From positions 1 to 64,000 of the forward strand of contig RAYQ01000023.1 of the NCBI GenBank assembly GCA_003612395.1: a DNA stretch of 64,000 bases, read 5' to 3'. The notes below the pieces were generated by a model. The model saw only the letters and a program-made list of their open reading frames with translations, did not search any database and was not told where the DNA came from. The DNA comes from Parablautia intestinalis. Lineage in GTDB: Bacteria; Bacillota; Clostridia; Lachnospirales; Lachnospiraceae. Positions within the stretch are counted from its first letter, which is position 1; each line of letters starts with the position of its first letter. Both the position numbers and the translations under genes were made by a program. Positions 17,320 through 25,425 of the stretch are shown here, one piece after another.

Positions 17320-17348
17320 ATCATAGCATGATTTTTTTTACTTTTCAA
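17320..17348 (-). promoter_or_regulatory. Sigma-A promoter of rpsF-ssb-rpsR
   Basis: On the minus strand TTGAAA (17348-17343) and TATGAT (17325-17320) are spaced by exactly 17 bases. The leader of about 80 bases contains a small CCCT-AAA-AGGG hairpin (about 17263-17275) next to the ribosome site; S6:S18 is known to regulate its own leader in many bacteria, but I cannot confirm that motif here. The -35 box is within 20 bases of the cutC stop. Confidence 0.85.
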
Positions 17349-17360
17349 GAGTTTCTTTAA

Positions 17361-18128
17361 TTAATTATTTAGCCCGCGCCATTCTGAAAGGATCTTTTTT
17401 GCCTTCGCCACAGTTTCACCGTCTGTTCTGAAAATACTGTACTCACTCATTGCCGGGATCCCCATGGGAACCCCTTCCTTCCGGTAGCACATACCGCTGT
17501 CCGCAAGCTTTTTTGCAGACATATGATAACACGTGATATCTGTCTGTATCAGAAACTGCCTGATAACTTCCGGCGTTATTCCTGCTCCGGCCATCAGCTT
17601 TGGCCCTCCCTTTTCCTTTCGGTACTTTCCAAGCTTCTTTAGTAGCTCAATCCCTTTCAGACAGGTTTCTTCCTGCCCGGAAGTCAATATAGTGTCAATT
17701 CCAAGTTCCCGGGCCTGTTCGTATGTTTCAAAGGGATTCGCACACACATCAAAAGCCCTGTGCAGTGTTACCTTCATGTCACCGGCTGCTTCCATGAGAG
17801 CTTTCATCTGCGGTATATGAAGGCTTCCTTCTTTTGTAAGACATCCGATTACAATTCCCTGCGCACCGGCCTTGCGAAACAGCTCCGCTTCCCTTTTTAG
17901 TATTTCAAACTCATGCTCCGTATAAAGAAAGTCTCCAAACCGCGGACGCAGCAGTACCCGGATGGGAATGCTGCTGTAACGTCTTATCTGTTCAAACAGG
18001 GCAATGCCGGGCGTAATCCCTCCAATAATGAGCCCTGCACACAGCTCCAGCCGATCCGCACCTTTCTCTGCCGCTGTCAGCGCGGACTCTGCGCTGTCCA
18101 CACAGCATTCCAGAATATAGTTGTCCAT
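17361..18128 (-). CDS. cutC: CutC family protein
   Basis: A 255-residue TIM-barrel protein. CutC is named for copper homeostasis, but its biochemical role is unsettled. Diagnostic segments are LECCVDSAESALTAAEKGAD, RLELCAGLIIGGITPG, VLLRPRFGDFLY, VTLHRAFDVC and ILTSGQEE. The ATG at 18128 is preferred to the GTG at 18134 because the GGAGG site is nine bases from the ATG and only three from the GTG. It ends about 15 bases before the rpsF promoter. Confidence 0.93.
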   Translation of the reverse strand: MDNYILECCVDSAESALTAAEKGADRLELCAGLIIGGITPGIALFEQIRRYSSIPIRVLLRPRFGDFLYTEHEFEILKREAELFRKAGAQGIVIGCLTKEGSLHIPQMKALMEAAGDMKVTLHRAFDVCANPFETYEQARELGIDTILTSGQEETCLKGIELLKKLGKYRKEKGGPKLMAGAGITPEVIRQFLIQTDITCYHMSAKKLADSGMCYRKEGVPMGIPAMSEYSIFRTDGETVAKAKKILSEWRGLNN

Positions 18129-18368
18129 AAGCACCTTCCTCCAATTTCAAGCTCTCTCCGACATTTATTCTCTGCTTTCTATATTTTAATACCACTTTCT
18201 CTTTAACGCAATAGTCCCACAGGCACGCCAGCCTGACTTATTATCCGCAGAAACAAAAATTTAGTGAATGCTTCTTGATTGCCCCGGCACCGGCATGTTA
18301 TGCTAGAGCGTGTTTGCAATATGCTTTTTTTAATGAAACTCTTCTGCAGAAAGAAAAGAGGGAGCGTT

Positions 18369-19082
18369 ATGCTGCAAATCGCCATATGTGATGATGAATG
18401 TTATTATCGGGGAAAAATCCAAAGGCTTCTTGAAAATTATCTTAAAAGCCATCAGCTCATTTATAACATCTGTTTTTTTACATCCGGAGAAGAATTTTTA
18501 TCCCAAAGTAAAAACAGTGTAAAGTACGACATTGTATTTATGGACATCAGTATGGAAGATCTAAACGGTATCGAAACCGCCATGCGGATGCGCGCTTTTC
18601 ATTCGGAAACCTTTCTTGTGTTTGTAACAGCGTTTATGGATTATGCTTTGGAGGGCTATAAGGCAAACGCCATCCGCTATATCATGAAAGATACTCTTGA
18701 CGTAGCTGTGAGCGAATGTATGGATGCTATTTTGCAGAAAATGCGCGTGTCACAGGTAACTTTCTCTTTTACGGAGGGGCGGCGCAAACTATTTACCGAC
18801 AATATTCTCTATATAGAAAGCAGCAGGCACAAATCCATCTTTCACTGCATGGAAACGGATTTAACCCGTTATCAGCTGTACACCAAACTGGATACTGTCC
18901 AGCAAACACTGTCAGAGTGCAGCTTTCTGCGCATCCATCAAAGCTTCCTTGTCAACATGAAGCATATCCGTAAAATCAATAATTACACAGCTTATCTGGA
19001 TATTGGATTGGAACTGCCCATTTCCCGCCCCCGTTTCCAGTCCGCCCGGGAAGCGTTTGTTGCATATAAAGGAGCCATATAA
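18369..19082 (+). CDS. LytTR-family response regulator
   Basis: 237 residues: a CheY-like receiver (residues 1-120) with acidic pair Asp8-Asp9 and phospho-acceptor Asp59 (IVFMDISMED), and a C-terminal LytTR DNA-binding domain (RKLFTDNILYIESSRHKSIF, FLRIHQSFLVNM). The ATG at 18369 follows AGAGGGAG; the in-frame upstream extension lacks receiver-like sequence. It is followed 51 bases on by a GHKL-type kinase, giving an AgrA/AgrC- or VirR/VirS-style pair. No autoinducing peptide gene was recognised nearby. Confidence 0.93.
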   Translation: MLQIAICDDECYYRGKIQRLLENYLKSHQLIYNICFFTSGEEFLSQSKNSVKYDIVFMDISMEDLNGIETAMRMRAFHSETFLVFVTAFMDYALEGYKANAIRYIMKDTLDVAVSECMDAILQKMRVSQVTFSFTEGRRKLFTDNILYIESSRHKSIFHCMETDLTRYQLYTKLDTVQQTLSECSFLRIHQSFLVNMKHIRKINNYTAYLDIGLELPISRPRFQSAREAFVAYKGAI

Positions 19083-19133
19083 AAGTAATGGTAAAGCAGT
19101 AATTCTAAAGAAGCAATATAAAGGAGTGATACA

Positions 19134-20408
19134 ATGGAGATTATCATAAGGTCTGTTATTTTATCCTTTCTGATGGCTGTGGGCTGCAATCTGTTCTTTG
19201 AAACGCTGCTGCCGAAACGCACCTTCCGTTTTAAATGGCTCCGCCATACGGCAATCCCCGCGTTTACAGCCGGTTTTCTGCTAATTTCCTTTACCCCGAT
19301 TCCGCCTTTTATCCTTCAGCCGGTTCGCTTTGTTCTGGTAGTCATGTTGGTAACACTGCTTTATTTTAGGACAGGCATCGTACAGTGTGTAATATTTTCC
19401 CTGCTGCTTTGCAGTATTTATTGGATAACATCTGCTTTTCTTCTTTCTGCCGCTTATCTTTTCCCCTCATTATGGGAACAGAGCCGCGCCAGCGCCGCGG
19501 AATACATAACGGAAAGCATATTTATATGTCTGATATTCATCTTTCACCACAGATTTAAGAATCATTCCGACAGCTGGCACACTTTAAGCCGGACATTTGC
19601 AAGCTTCTTTCCTCTCCTTAGTATCATCGTTATCCTGTCAATCAGCATGATGAATACAAGCAAAGCCATCACCGAAAGCAGGGCCAGATTTGCCGCTGTC
19701 TGCAGCTTTGCTGTCATTAACGTATGCTATTTTTACTTTATCAGTAAAACATTGGGAAAAGAAGAAGAAATGCAGCGGCTCCGTCTGCTTCATGAACAGA
19801 CCCGGAATCAGATGGCCCTTTACCGCGATATGCACAAAAGCTATGACCTGCAAAGGAGGCAACTTCATGATTATAAGAATCAGCTTGGATGTATCCAGGG
19901 AATGCTGGAAAGCGGGCAGATCTCAAATGCCCTTTCCTATATTTCCAATCTCACAGGAACCCTCTCAAAGAGCGTCAGCCTTATTAGCACAGGCCATGAT
20001 GTGGTAAATATTATTCTAAACAGAAAGTATCAGGAGGCTTTCGAAAAAGGAATTACAATGCCCCTTTCCATAAACGGCTTATCAGAACTTACCATGGGAG
20101 AGGAAGACATCGTTATACTGTTAGGGAATCTCCTTGACAATGCAATTGCCGCCTGCGAAAAGCTGGAAGCAGACAGAATCATTCAGTTTAAAATGACATT
20201 TGAAAACGGTCAGCTCATCCTCTCCGTCCGTAATCCTGTAAAAGAGCCGGTGATTATAAAAGAAAATAAAGTCATCACCGGCAGGCGGGGCGCCTCCCGC
20301 CATGGGATTGGTCTCTTAAACGTAGATTCCGTTATCAAAAAGCACGGAGGTACCAGTGTTATTAAATGCGATAACGGATGGTTTTATTTCTCTGCCATAA
20401 TTCCTTAA
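19134..20408 (+). CDS. GHKL sensor histidine kinase
   Basis: 424 residues: six predicted membrane helices in the first 205, a dimerisation helix with the likely phosphorylated His245 (RRQLHDYKNQLGCIQG), and a GHKL ATPase domain with N-box NLLDNAIAACEK near residue 328 and G-box HGIGLLNV near 397. This is the AgrC/ComD-type layout. AAGGAG precedes the ATG. It is the partner of the LytTR regulator upstream; the signal is unknown. Confidence 0.93.
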   Translation: MEIIIRSVILSFLMAVGCNLFFETLLPKRTFRFKWLRHTAIPAFTAGFLLISFTPIPPFILQPVRFVLVVMLVTLLYFRTGIVQCVIFSLLLCSIYWITSAFLLSAAYLFPSLWEQSRASAAEYITESIFICLIFIFHHRFKNHSDSWHTLSRTFASFFPLLSIIVILSISMMNTSKAITESRARFAAVCSFAVINVCYFYFISKTLGKEEEMQRLRLLHEQTRNQMALYRDMHKSYDLQRRQLHDYKNQLGCIQGMLESGQISNALSYISNLTGTLSKSVSLISTGHDVVNIILNRKYQEAFEKGITMPLSINGLSELTMGEEDIVILLGNLLDNAIAACEKLEADRIIQFKMTFENGQLILSVRNPVKEPVIIKENKVITGRRGASRHGIGLLNVDSVIKKHGGTSVIKCDNGWFYFSAIIP

Positions 20409-20552
20409 TATCTTTACATTTATTGCCTTTATTACCTTCTTGCGTATAATCCGGCGTCTTTTTTTGCTCTTTCACCGTCTGTTTGTGCCACAGTCGTTGA
20501 TTTTATGCTCCTGCAAAATATAATAAAAGTAAAAAAAGCAGGAGGAATGATT

Positions 20553-21359
20553 ATGGCAAAAGAGAAAACACTGTTACCTTTATTTATTATCGGGAGCATA
20601 TTTTTGTGCGCCTGTTCCGGGAAAGTTTTGTCAAAAACGGATGGAACGAGCGCAGCCGTTTCCTATGCCGATGATGCAAAAAGTAAACCGGAATATGAAA
20701 CTAATTCACCGGAACATGCCGCAGAATGTGTGATGAGCAGTCTGAAAGCCCTGGATTTAGATACTTTTAATGAATATACGGATAATTATGTATCTACCAC
20801 CCGAAACTGGATTGGCATCCCCATCGCAAAGCAGTACCGGGTCTTTAATGAACTGCTCCAGCCCTCCCTTATAAAGGGAAAACACTACAGGCGAAATTTC
20901 CGGCTTTCCCAAAAGCTCACCCAAAATCTTTCATGGGAAATAACGGATGTCCGGGGTTCCGGCAAAAAAGCTGAAATTGACATGAATATTACCAATATTG
21001 ATCTGTCGATGGCCACAGCTAACTATACTGTTTTCCTCCTTGAAAATATGGCGCAAAGTAACGGTACCGGTCTTGGTGCCCTGATGAAAGATATGTCGGA
21101 TTTGAATCGGGATATGGAAGGCTTTCTATCCATTATAGATTCTATGGATTCCGATAATACCTGTACTCTCAGCGTTACTCTTTCCGCATTTCAGGAAGAT
21201 GGAAAGTGGAAGCTTCACATCAGTGATGAATTTATCAATGCCTTTATGGGAAATATTGATTCACAGGAATATCCGGAAGAAATAATGTTGAAAATTAAAG
21301 CTCTGGAAAAAGAAATTGAAAAGAATGCCGAAGAATGGGCGGAGGGGCTTTTTGACTAA
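20553..21359 (+). CDS. Lipoprotein of unknown function
   Basis: 268 residues from the ATG at 20553, seven bases after GGAGG. The signal peptide ends with the lipobox LCAC, giving lipidated Cys21, followed by a Ser/Gly/Lys-rich spacer. The mature domain (residues 50-268) has alternating strands and helices and ends in a Glu/Lys-rich helix; it recalls DUF5105/DUF4878-type lipoproteins (tentative). It follows the two-component pair by 145 bases and could belong to its output. Its stop codon lies in the loop of a strong hairpin shared with the convergent gene. Confidence 0.8.
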   Translation: MAKEKTLLPLFIIGSIFLCACSGKVLSKTDGTSAAVSYADDAKSKPEYETNSPEHAAECVMSSLKALDLDTFNEYTDNYVSTTRNWIGIPIAKQYRVFNELLQPSLIKGKHYRRNFRLSQKLTQNLSWEITDVRGSGKKAEIDMNITNIDLSMATANYTVFLLENMAQSNGTGLGALMKDMSDLNRDMEGFLSIIDSMDSDNTCTLSVTLSAFQEDGKWKLHISDEFINAFMGNIDSQEYPEEIMLKIKALEKEIEKNAEEWAEGLFD

Positions 21360-21369
21360 GCCCCTCCGC
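21339..21369. terminator. Bidirectional terminator at overlapping convergent gene ends
   Basis: GCGGAGGGGCTT (21339-21350) pairs perfectly with AAGCCCCTCCGC (21358-21369) around TTTGACT. The stop codons of both convergent genes fall within or beside the loop, and the genes overlap by four bases. Confidence 0.8.
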
Positions 21370-21541
21370 GTACTACTTTCTTAATCCGTTTTTCAATCTG
21401 GCTGCGCGGAATCATAATCTGATGACCGCAGCCCGCACACTTTAATCTAAAGTCCGCCCCAATGCGAAGTACATCCCATTCATAGCTTCCACATGGATGG
21501 GCTTTTTTTAAAGTCAGCCTGTCTCCTGTCTGAATATCCAT
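21356..21541 (-). CDS. DUF951 family small protein
   Basis: 61 residues matching the DUF951 pattern: KKAHPCGSYEWDVLRIGADF, then LKCAGCGHQIMIPR, then a basic tail. The Cys at HPCG and the CxxC pair suggest a small metal-binding fold related to zinc ribbons. Function unknown in the family. The start follows AAGGAAAGG. Confidence 0.88.
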   Translation of the reverse strand: MDIQTGDRLTLKKAHPCGSYEWDVLRIGADFRLKCAGCGHQIMIPRSQIEKRIKKVVRGGA

Positions 21542-21686
21542 AGCCTGATACCTTTCCTTCCATCCACAGCATAATTTTCGGAATTTTTTATAAAAAATGG
21601 CAAATCCCCAAAGCCTGCCAAAAATGTGCGCAACAGTCCATCCCCCTGCGGTAACGGACTGTTTAAGAGATGTTAAGTCTGCCAGA

Positions 21687-22415
21687 CTATAAGGCCCCGA
21701 ATATTTCTCCGATACTTCCCTGTACCACCAAATCTGCGGCTCCGTCTCTTGCCGTAGGGGTTTTGTTTACCAGAATCAGCTTATTTCCATTATAATAGTC
21801 AATCAGACCTGCTGCCGGATAAACTACCAGTGATGTGCCGCCAATTATGAGCACATCTGCCTTTTGAATATAGGAAATTGCATCCCTTAAGGTCTTATCA
21901 TTAAGCCCTTCTTCATACAAAACCACATCCGGCTTAACTGCTCCCCCGCATTCATCACACTTAGGCACACCATCTGCATGCAGCATATATTCTGCATCAA
22001 AAAATTTCCCGCATCTCTCACAGTAATTGCGCAGTACACTTCCGTGAAGCTCCAATACCCTTTTACTTCCCGCTGCCTGGTGAAGCCCGTCAATATTCTG
22101 GGTAATCACCGCCTTAAGCTTTCCCTCCTGCTCCCACCGGGCAAGCTTTAAATGGGCGGCATTGGGTTTTGCCCCAAGGCACAGCATTTTGTCCTTGTAA
22201 AAACGGAAAAATTCATCGGGTTTCCTTCTGTAAAAGGTATGACTTAATATCGTCTCCGGCGGATAATCATATTTCTGATTATACAGTCCGTCCACACTTC
22301 TGAAATCGGGAATGCCGCTTTCTGTGGAAACCCCTGCCCCTCCAAAAAAAACAATATTGTCTGTACCCTCAATAATCTCTTTTAATTTTTCCACCTGATT
22401 CATCTTAATAACCAC
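21687..22415 (-). CDS. Sirtuin-type NAD-dependent protein deacylase
   Basis: A SIR2 enzyme that removes acyl groups from lysines using NAD. Key segments: GAGVSTESGIPDFRS (NAD binding), TQNIDGLHQAAGS, catalytic His in LELHGSV, a four-Cys zinc site (CERC and CDEC), and GGTSLVVYPAAGL. I place the start at the GTG at 22415 because this leader (GGGAGC, start codon, GTTATTAA, ATG) is almost identical to that of the gene at 59815, which has ATG at the same point; ATG 22403 is the alternative. It follows a truncated DUF218 gene. Confidence 0.92.
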   Translation of the reverse strand: MVIKMNQVEKLKEIIEGTDNIVFFGGAGVSTESGIPDFRSVDGLYNQKYDYPPETILSHTFYRRKPDEFFRFYKDKMLCLGAKPNAAHLKLARWEQEGKLKAVITQNIDGLHQAAGSKRVLELHGSVLRNYCERCGKFFDAEYMLHADGVPKCDECGGAVKPDVVLYEEGLNDKTLRDAISYIQKADVLIIGGTSLVVYPAAGLIDYYNGNKLILVNKTPTARDGAADLVVQGSIGEIFGAL

Positions 22416-22440
22416 GCTCCCTTCCTTTATTCTTTTTTCT

Positions 22441-22872
22441 TTACATATTTCCCACAAAAAAGTCTTTCAGCACACCAAAAAACTCCCTCACCATATTATT
22501 GCACTGCAAAAATGCATCTCCCCTTGCTGCAATTCCAAACACATTGGCATAACCTGCCTTTTTGGCAATTTTTTCAGCCCTGAATATGTGAAAATTATTG
22601 CTGACTACTCCTACGCTGTCGTTTTCCCTGTCAAGAAATTCTGCCGAAAACGACAGATTTTGAAAGGTGTTTTTGGACTGATCTTCCATAAAAATTCTAT
22701 CCGGTCCAATTCCCTTTGCCGTCAGATACTCGCACATTCCTCTGGCTGCCGGCCGCCGGCACACCGTTAAAACGCGCTCCGCAGCAGCCCCCTGACAGCA
22801 CAGGTTTTCAACACTTCCCTGCATGCCGCTTTGCGGCACTAAAAATACATAAATTATTTTTCCAGCATCCAC
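22441..22872 (-). pseudogene. DUF218 (YdcF-like) remnant lacking its N-terminus
   Basis: The 143 residues cover the C-terminal part of a DUF218 domain: CEYLTAKGIGPDRIFMEDQS, TFQNLSFS, VGVVSNNFHIFRAEKIAKKA and the final FREFFGVLKD-like helix. The N-terminal strand and helix with the family's VLG motif are missing, and the first 40 residues look unrelated. The ORF overlaps the end of the GH127 gene by 19 bases. A deletion that joined the two genes is the simplest reading. Expression of a short protein is possible but function is doubtful. Confidence 0.65.
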
Positions 22873-24764
22873 ACCTTCATCTGATTAACGCCTCTGTTCC
22901 CCCATGCAAAATAAGGAATTGCCGTAAGTGTTACAGGTTTAGCGAAAGGCGCAGTCTCTGAGTAGAGCTGCCTGCTGCCCTCCATCCTCATGCCGGGTAC
23001 TTTCAGCAGTGTCATTCCCTTAAAGAGCCCTTCCCCGCAAGCGCTTTCTTCCGCCTTCCTGTCTGTACTAATTCTTAAGGAATGCAGCTGACCATTGTCT
23101 ACGCCTTCAAAGCAATATACAAAGGGTCCTCTCATAAAGGCCGCACACCCTGCGTCCTCACGGACCTCGGTATTGGCATAGATCCTTCTTATTCTCATAT
23201 CAAAGGAAATTTCCAGTGTATCACTTTTTCCCCATACCCTTTCAAGATAACAGTACCCGTCCTTCCTGCAGGAATCTGTATCAATTTTTTCTCCGTTCAG
23301 CAATACATTAAGATTTTGAGCCCATGCCGGTATCCGAATAGCTATTTTAAAAGCAGACTTTTGTTTTCCCTCCACATGATATACAGCCTGTCCCTTCCAT
23401 GGATAACTGCTTTCAACACGGATAAATGCTTTGTCCAAATCAAATTCTCCGCCCAGGAACAAATGGGAATAAACAGCATCCTCCCCCTCGCTCCAAGCAT
23501 ACTGGCCAAGAGAAGTAAGCAGTCTTGCCAGATTCGGAGGGCAGCATGCACAAGTGTACCAGCCCTGCCGCTTCGGCAAAACATGCTTATAACCAAATAA
23601 TTCTCCTGAAATTCCGGGATTGACCTCCAGCGGGTTTACATAAAAGAATTTCTTTCCATCCATCTGCATCCCGCTGAGCACTCCATTATACAGCGCCTGC
23701 TCCAAAACATCCGCATATTTCCCGGAAGGCTCTATATCCAGCATCTTTTTTGCAAAGAAAATCAGCCCGATAGATGCACAGGTTTCCGCATATGCCATAT
23801 CATTGGGAAGATCATAGTCCTTTGTAAACGCTTCTCCGTCCACAGTTGAGCCAATCCCTCCTGTAAGGTACATCCGCTTCCCGGTTATATTATCCCAAAG
23901 GTGTACACAGGCGTCATATAGTTCTCTGTCATCTGTCTGCCCTGCAATATCCGCCATTGCGGTATACATGTACACCGCACGTACGCTGTGCCCCTCTGCT
24001 GTCTCCTGCAGCCTTACAGGAGCAAAACTCTGATTATAAAAGGTGTTTTCCGGGTCCATATTGAAATGAACCCAGTCTCTTTTTTGCCTTTCTTCTTTAA
24101 AATAATCAGGATTCTGCCCTCTCTCATCTATAAAATATTTTGCCAGTTTCAAATACTTTTCTTTTCCTGTGGCATAGTAAAGACGCATCAGTCCCAGCTC
24201 TATTTCCTGATGCCCGGGAATGCCTCTTTCTTTATCTGTGCCAAAGCGTCCCCCTATATGGTCTGCCATTCTCTCCATCGCACGCAGAAATTTATCTTTT
24301 CCTGTGGCTTCATAATAAGCGGCAGCTGCCTCCATCATATGACCTGCGCAGTACAGTTCATGACACTCAAGCAGATTCTGCCAGCGGTGCTCCGGCTCCT
24401 TAATGGTAAAATATGTATTTAAATATCCGTCCGGCTGTTGAGCCTTTTCGATGATGTCAATAACAGCATCCGCCCGCTGCTCCAGATCCTTATCGGGCCT
24501 TATAACCAAAGAATATGCCACTCCTTCCAGCCACTTTGCCAAATCGCTGTCCTGAAACACCATCCCGTAGAATTCTCCCTGCTCCATTCCCGCTGCAATC
24601 CGTAAATTAGCCAGTACATGACTTTTCTCCACATCAGGGATCTCATCCTTAAATACTTTTTCCTGATAGGGAATCATTTCATCTATCACCAATTCCTGCA
24701 CAGGACTCCAAAAGCTGTCTTTTACCTTAATCTGATTTAAATTTACTTTTTTTAACTGCTTCAT
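22854..24764 (-). CDS. GH127 family beta-L-arabinofuranosidase-like glycoside hydrolase
   Basis: 636 residues of the DUF1680/GH127 family, which cleaves beta-L-arabinofuranosides with a zinc-bound cysteine nucleophile. Visible landmarks: N-terminal KDSFWSPVQ; alpha/alpha barrel with GYLNTYF, ECHELYCAGHM and LTGGIGS; the Glu in YAETCASIG near residue 335; and the CACCPPNLARLL cluster near residue 420 that supplies zinc-ligand cysteines. No signal peptide, so it acts on imported oligosaccharides. The ATG at 24764 follows GGAGG. No transporter or regulator is directly adjacent. Confidence 0.9.
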   Translation of the reverse strand: MKQLKKVNLNQIKVKDSFWSPVQELVIDEMIPYQEKVFKDEIPDVEKSHVLANLRIAAGMEQGEFYGMVFQDSDLAKWLEGVAYSLVIRPDKDLEQRADAVIDIIEKAQQPDGYLNTYFTIKEPEHRWQNLLECHELYCAGHMMEAAAAYYEATGKDKFLRAMERMADHIGGRFGTDKERGIPGHQEIELGLMRLYYATGKEKYLKLAKYFIDERGQNPDYFKEERQKRDWVHFNMDPENTFYNQSFAPVRLQETAEGHSVRAVYMYTAMADIAGQTDDRELYDACVHLWDNITGKRMYLTGGIGSTVDGEAFTKDYDLPNDMAYAETCASIGLIFFAKKMLDIEPSGKYADVLEQALYNGVLSGMQMDGKKFFYVNPLEVNPGISGELFGYKHVLPKRQGWYTCACCPPNLARLLTSLGQYAWSEGEDAVYSHLFLGGEFDLDKAFIRVESSYPWKGQAVYHVEGKQKSAFKIAIRIPAWAQNLNVLLNGEKIDTDSCRKDGYCYLERVWGKSDTLEISFDMRIRRIYANTEVREDAGCAAFMRGPFVYCFEGVDNGQLHSLRISTDRKAEESACGEGLFKGMTLLKVPGMRMEGSRQLYSETAPFAKPVTLTAIPYFAWGNRGVNQMKVWMLEK

Positions 24765-24929
24765 TTTCTTCCTCCATCCCATGCCCAGGCATAGTAATCC
24801 CTTTGCGCATAGTATGCCTTTTTTCTACAGATAAATCAAGTACAATTTTGCTGTAACGGTTCAACTATTCTCTTTAAAATGCGCAAATCATAATTGGAGT
24901 TAAATGAAAAATTATTTTCAAATTGGCTG

Positions 24930-24958
24930 TTGTATCCCACTATATTTTGTGGTATACT
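24930..24958 (+). promoter_or_regulatory. Promoter of the 126-residue/HD gene pair
   Basis: TTGTAT (24930-24935) and TATACT (24953-24958) with a 17-base spacer, 47 bases before the first gene. Confidence 0.65.
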
Positions 24959-25005
24959 ATCCAGACATCACAAATATTTGAATAATGACATCTGGAGAGA
25001 AATAA

Positions 25006-25386
25006 ATGTGCACATTTATAGGAATTGAAAGTGTAACAGCAAATGCTTTTATAGAACTTCTTGAAAAGCAAAATAAAATGGAAGTTTCTTTTGACACACT
25101 TGTCCGGTATGGTATGCAGGTTGGCCGTATTTTACAGGAAAAATCAAACGATGAGCCCGTATTGCTTTTTTCCAGAAAGTATCAAATTAATATGCTTGAA
25201 AATTACTCTGACTTTTTTGAAGCAGATTTATCCTATGGAAGCCAGCGAATGTTCAGGCTGAAATGTAAGAACAAACAAAAAACACTACACGCCCTGACAA
25301 CAAATTTTCGCTGGACTATGGGTATGCCCCTTCTGGAAGCTTTTATGTCTATAGATGCCCTGCACGAACTTGGTATCAATCCTTGA
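25006..25386 (+). CDS. Protein of unknown function linked to an HD phosphohydrolase
   Basis: 126 residues, no family recognised. It begins MCTFIGIES, has no signal peptide or membrane helix, and looks like a compact alpha/beta protein with an aromatic C-terminal part (TNFRWTMGMPLLEAFMSIDA). GGAGAG lies upstream of the ATG, the promoter at 24930-24958 points to it, and the HD gene starts 39 bases after its stop, so the two probably form one operon. A regulatory or adaptor role for the HD enzyme is inferred from position only. Confidence 0.7.
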   Translation: MCTFIGIESVTANAFIELLEKQNKMEVSFDTLVRYGMQVGRILQEKSNDEPVLLFSRKYQINMLENYSDFFEADLSYGSQRMFRLKCKNKQKTLHALTTNFRWTMGMPLLEAFMSIDALHELGINP

Positions 25387-25425
25387 CAAAATCTGAAAAT
25401 TCTAAAATAGAAAAGATGAAAGCAT

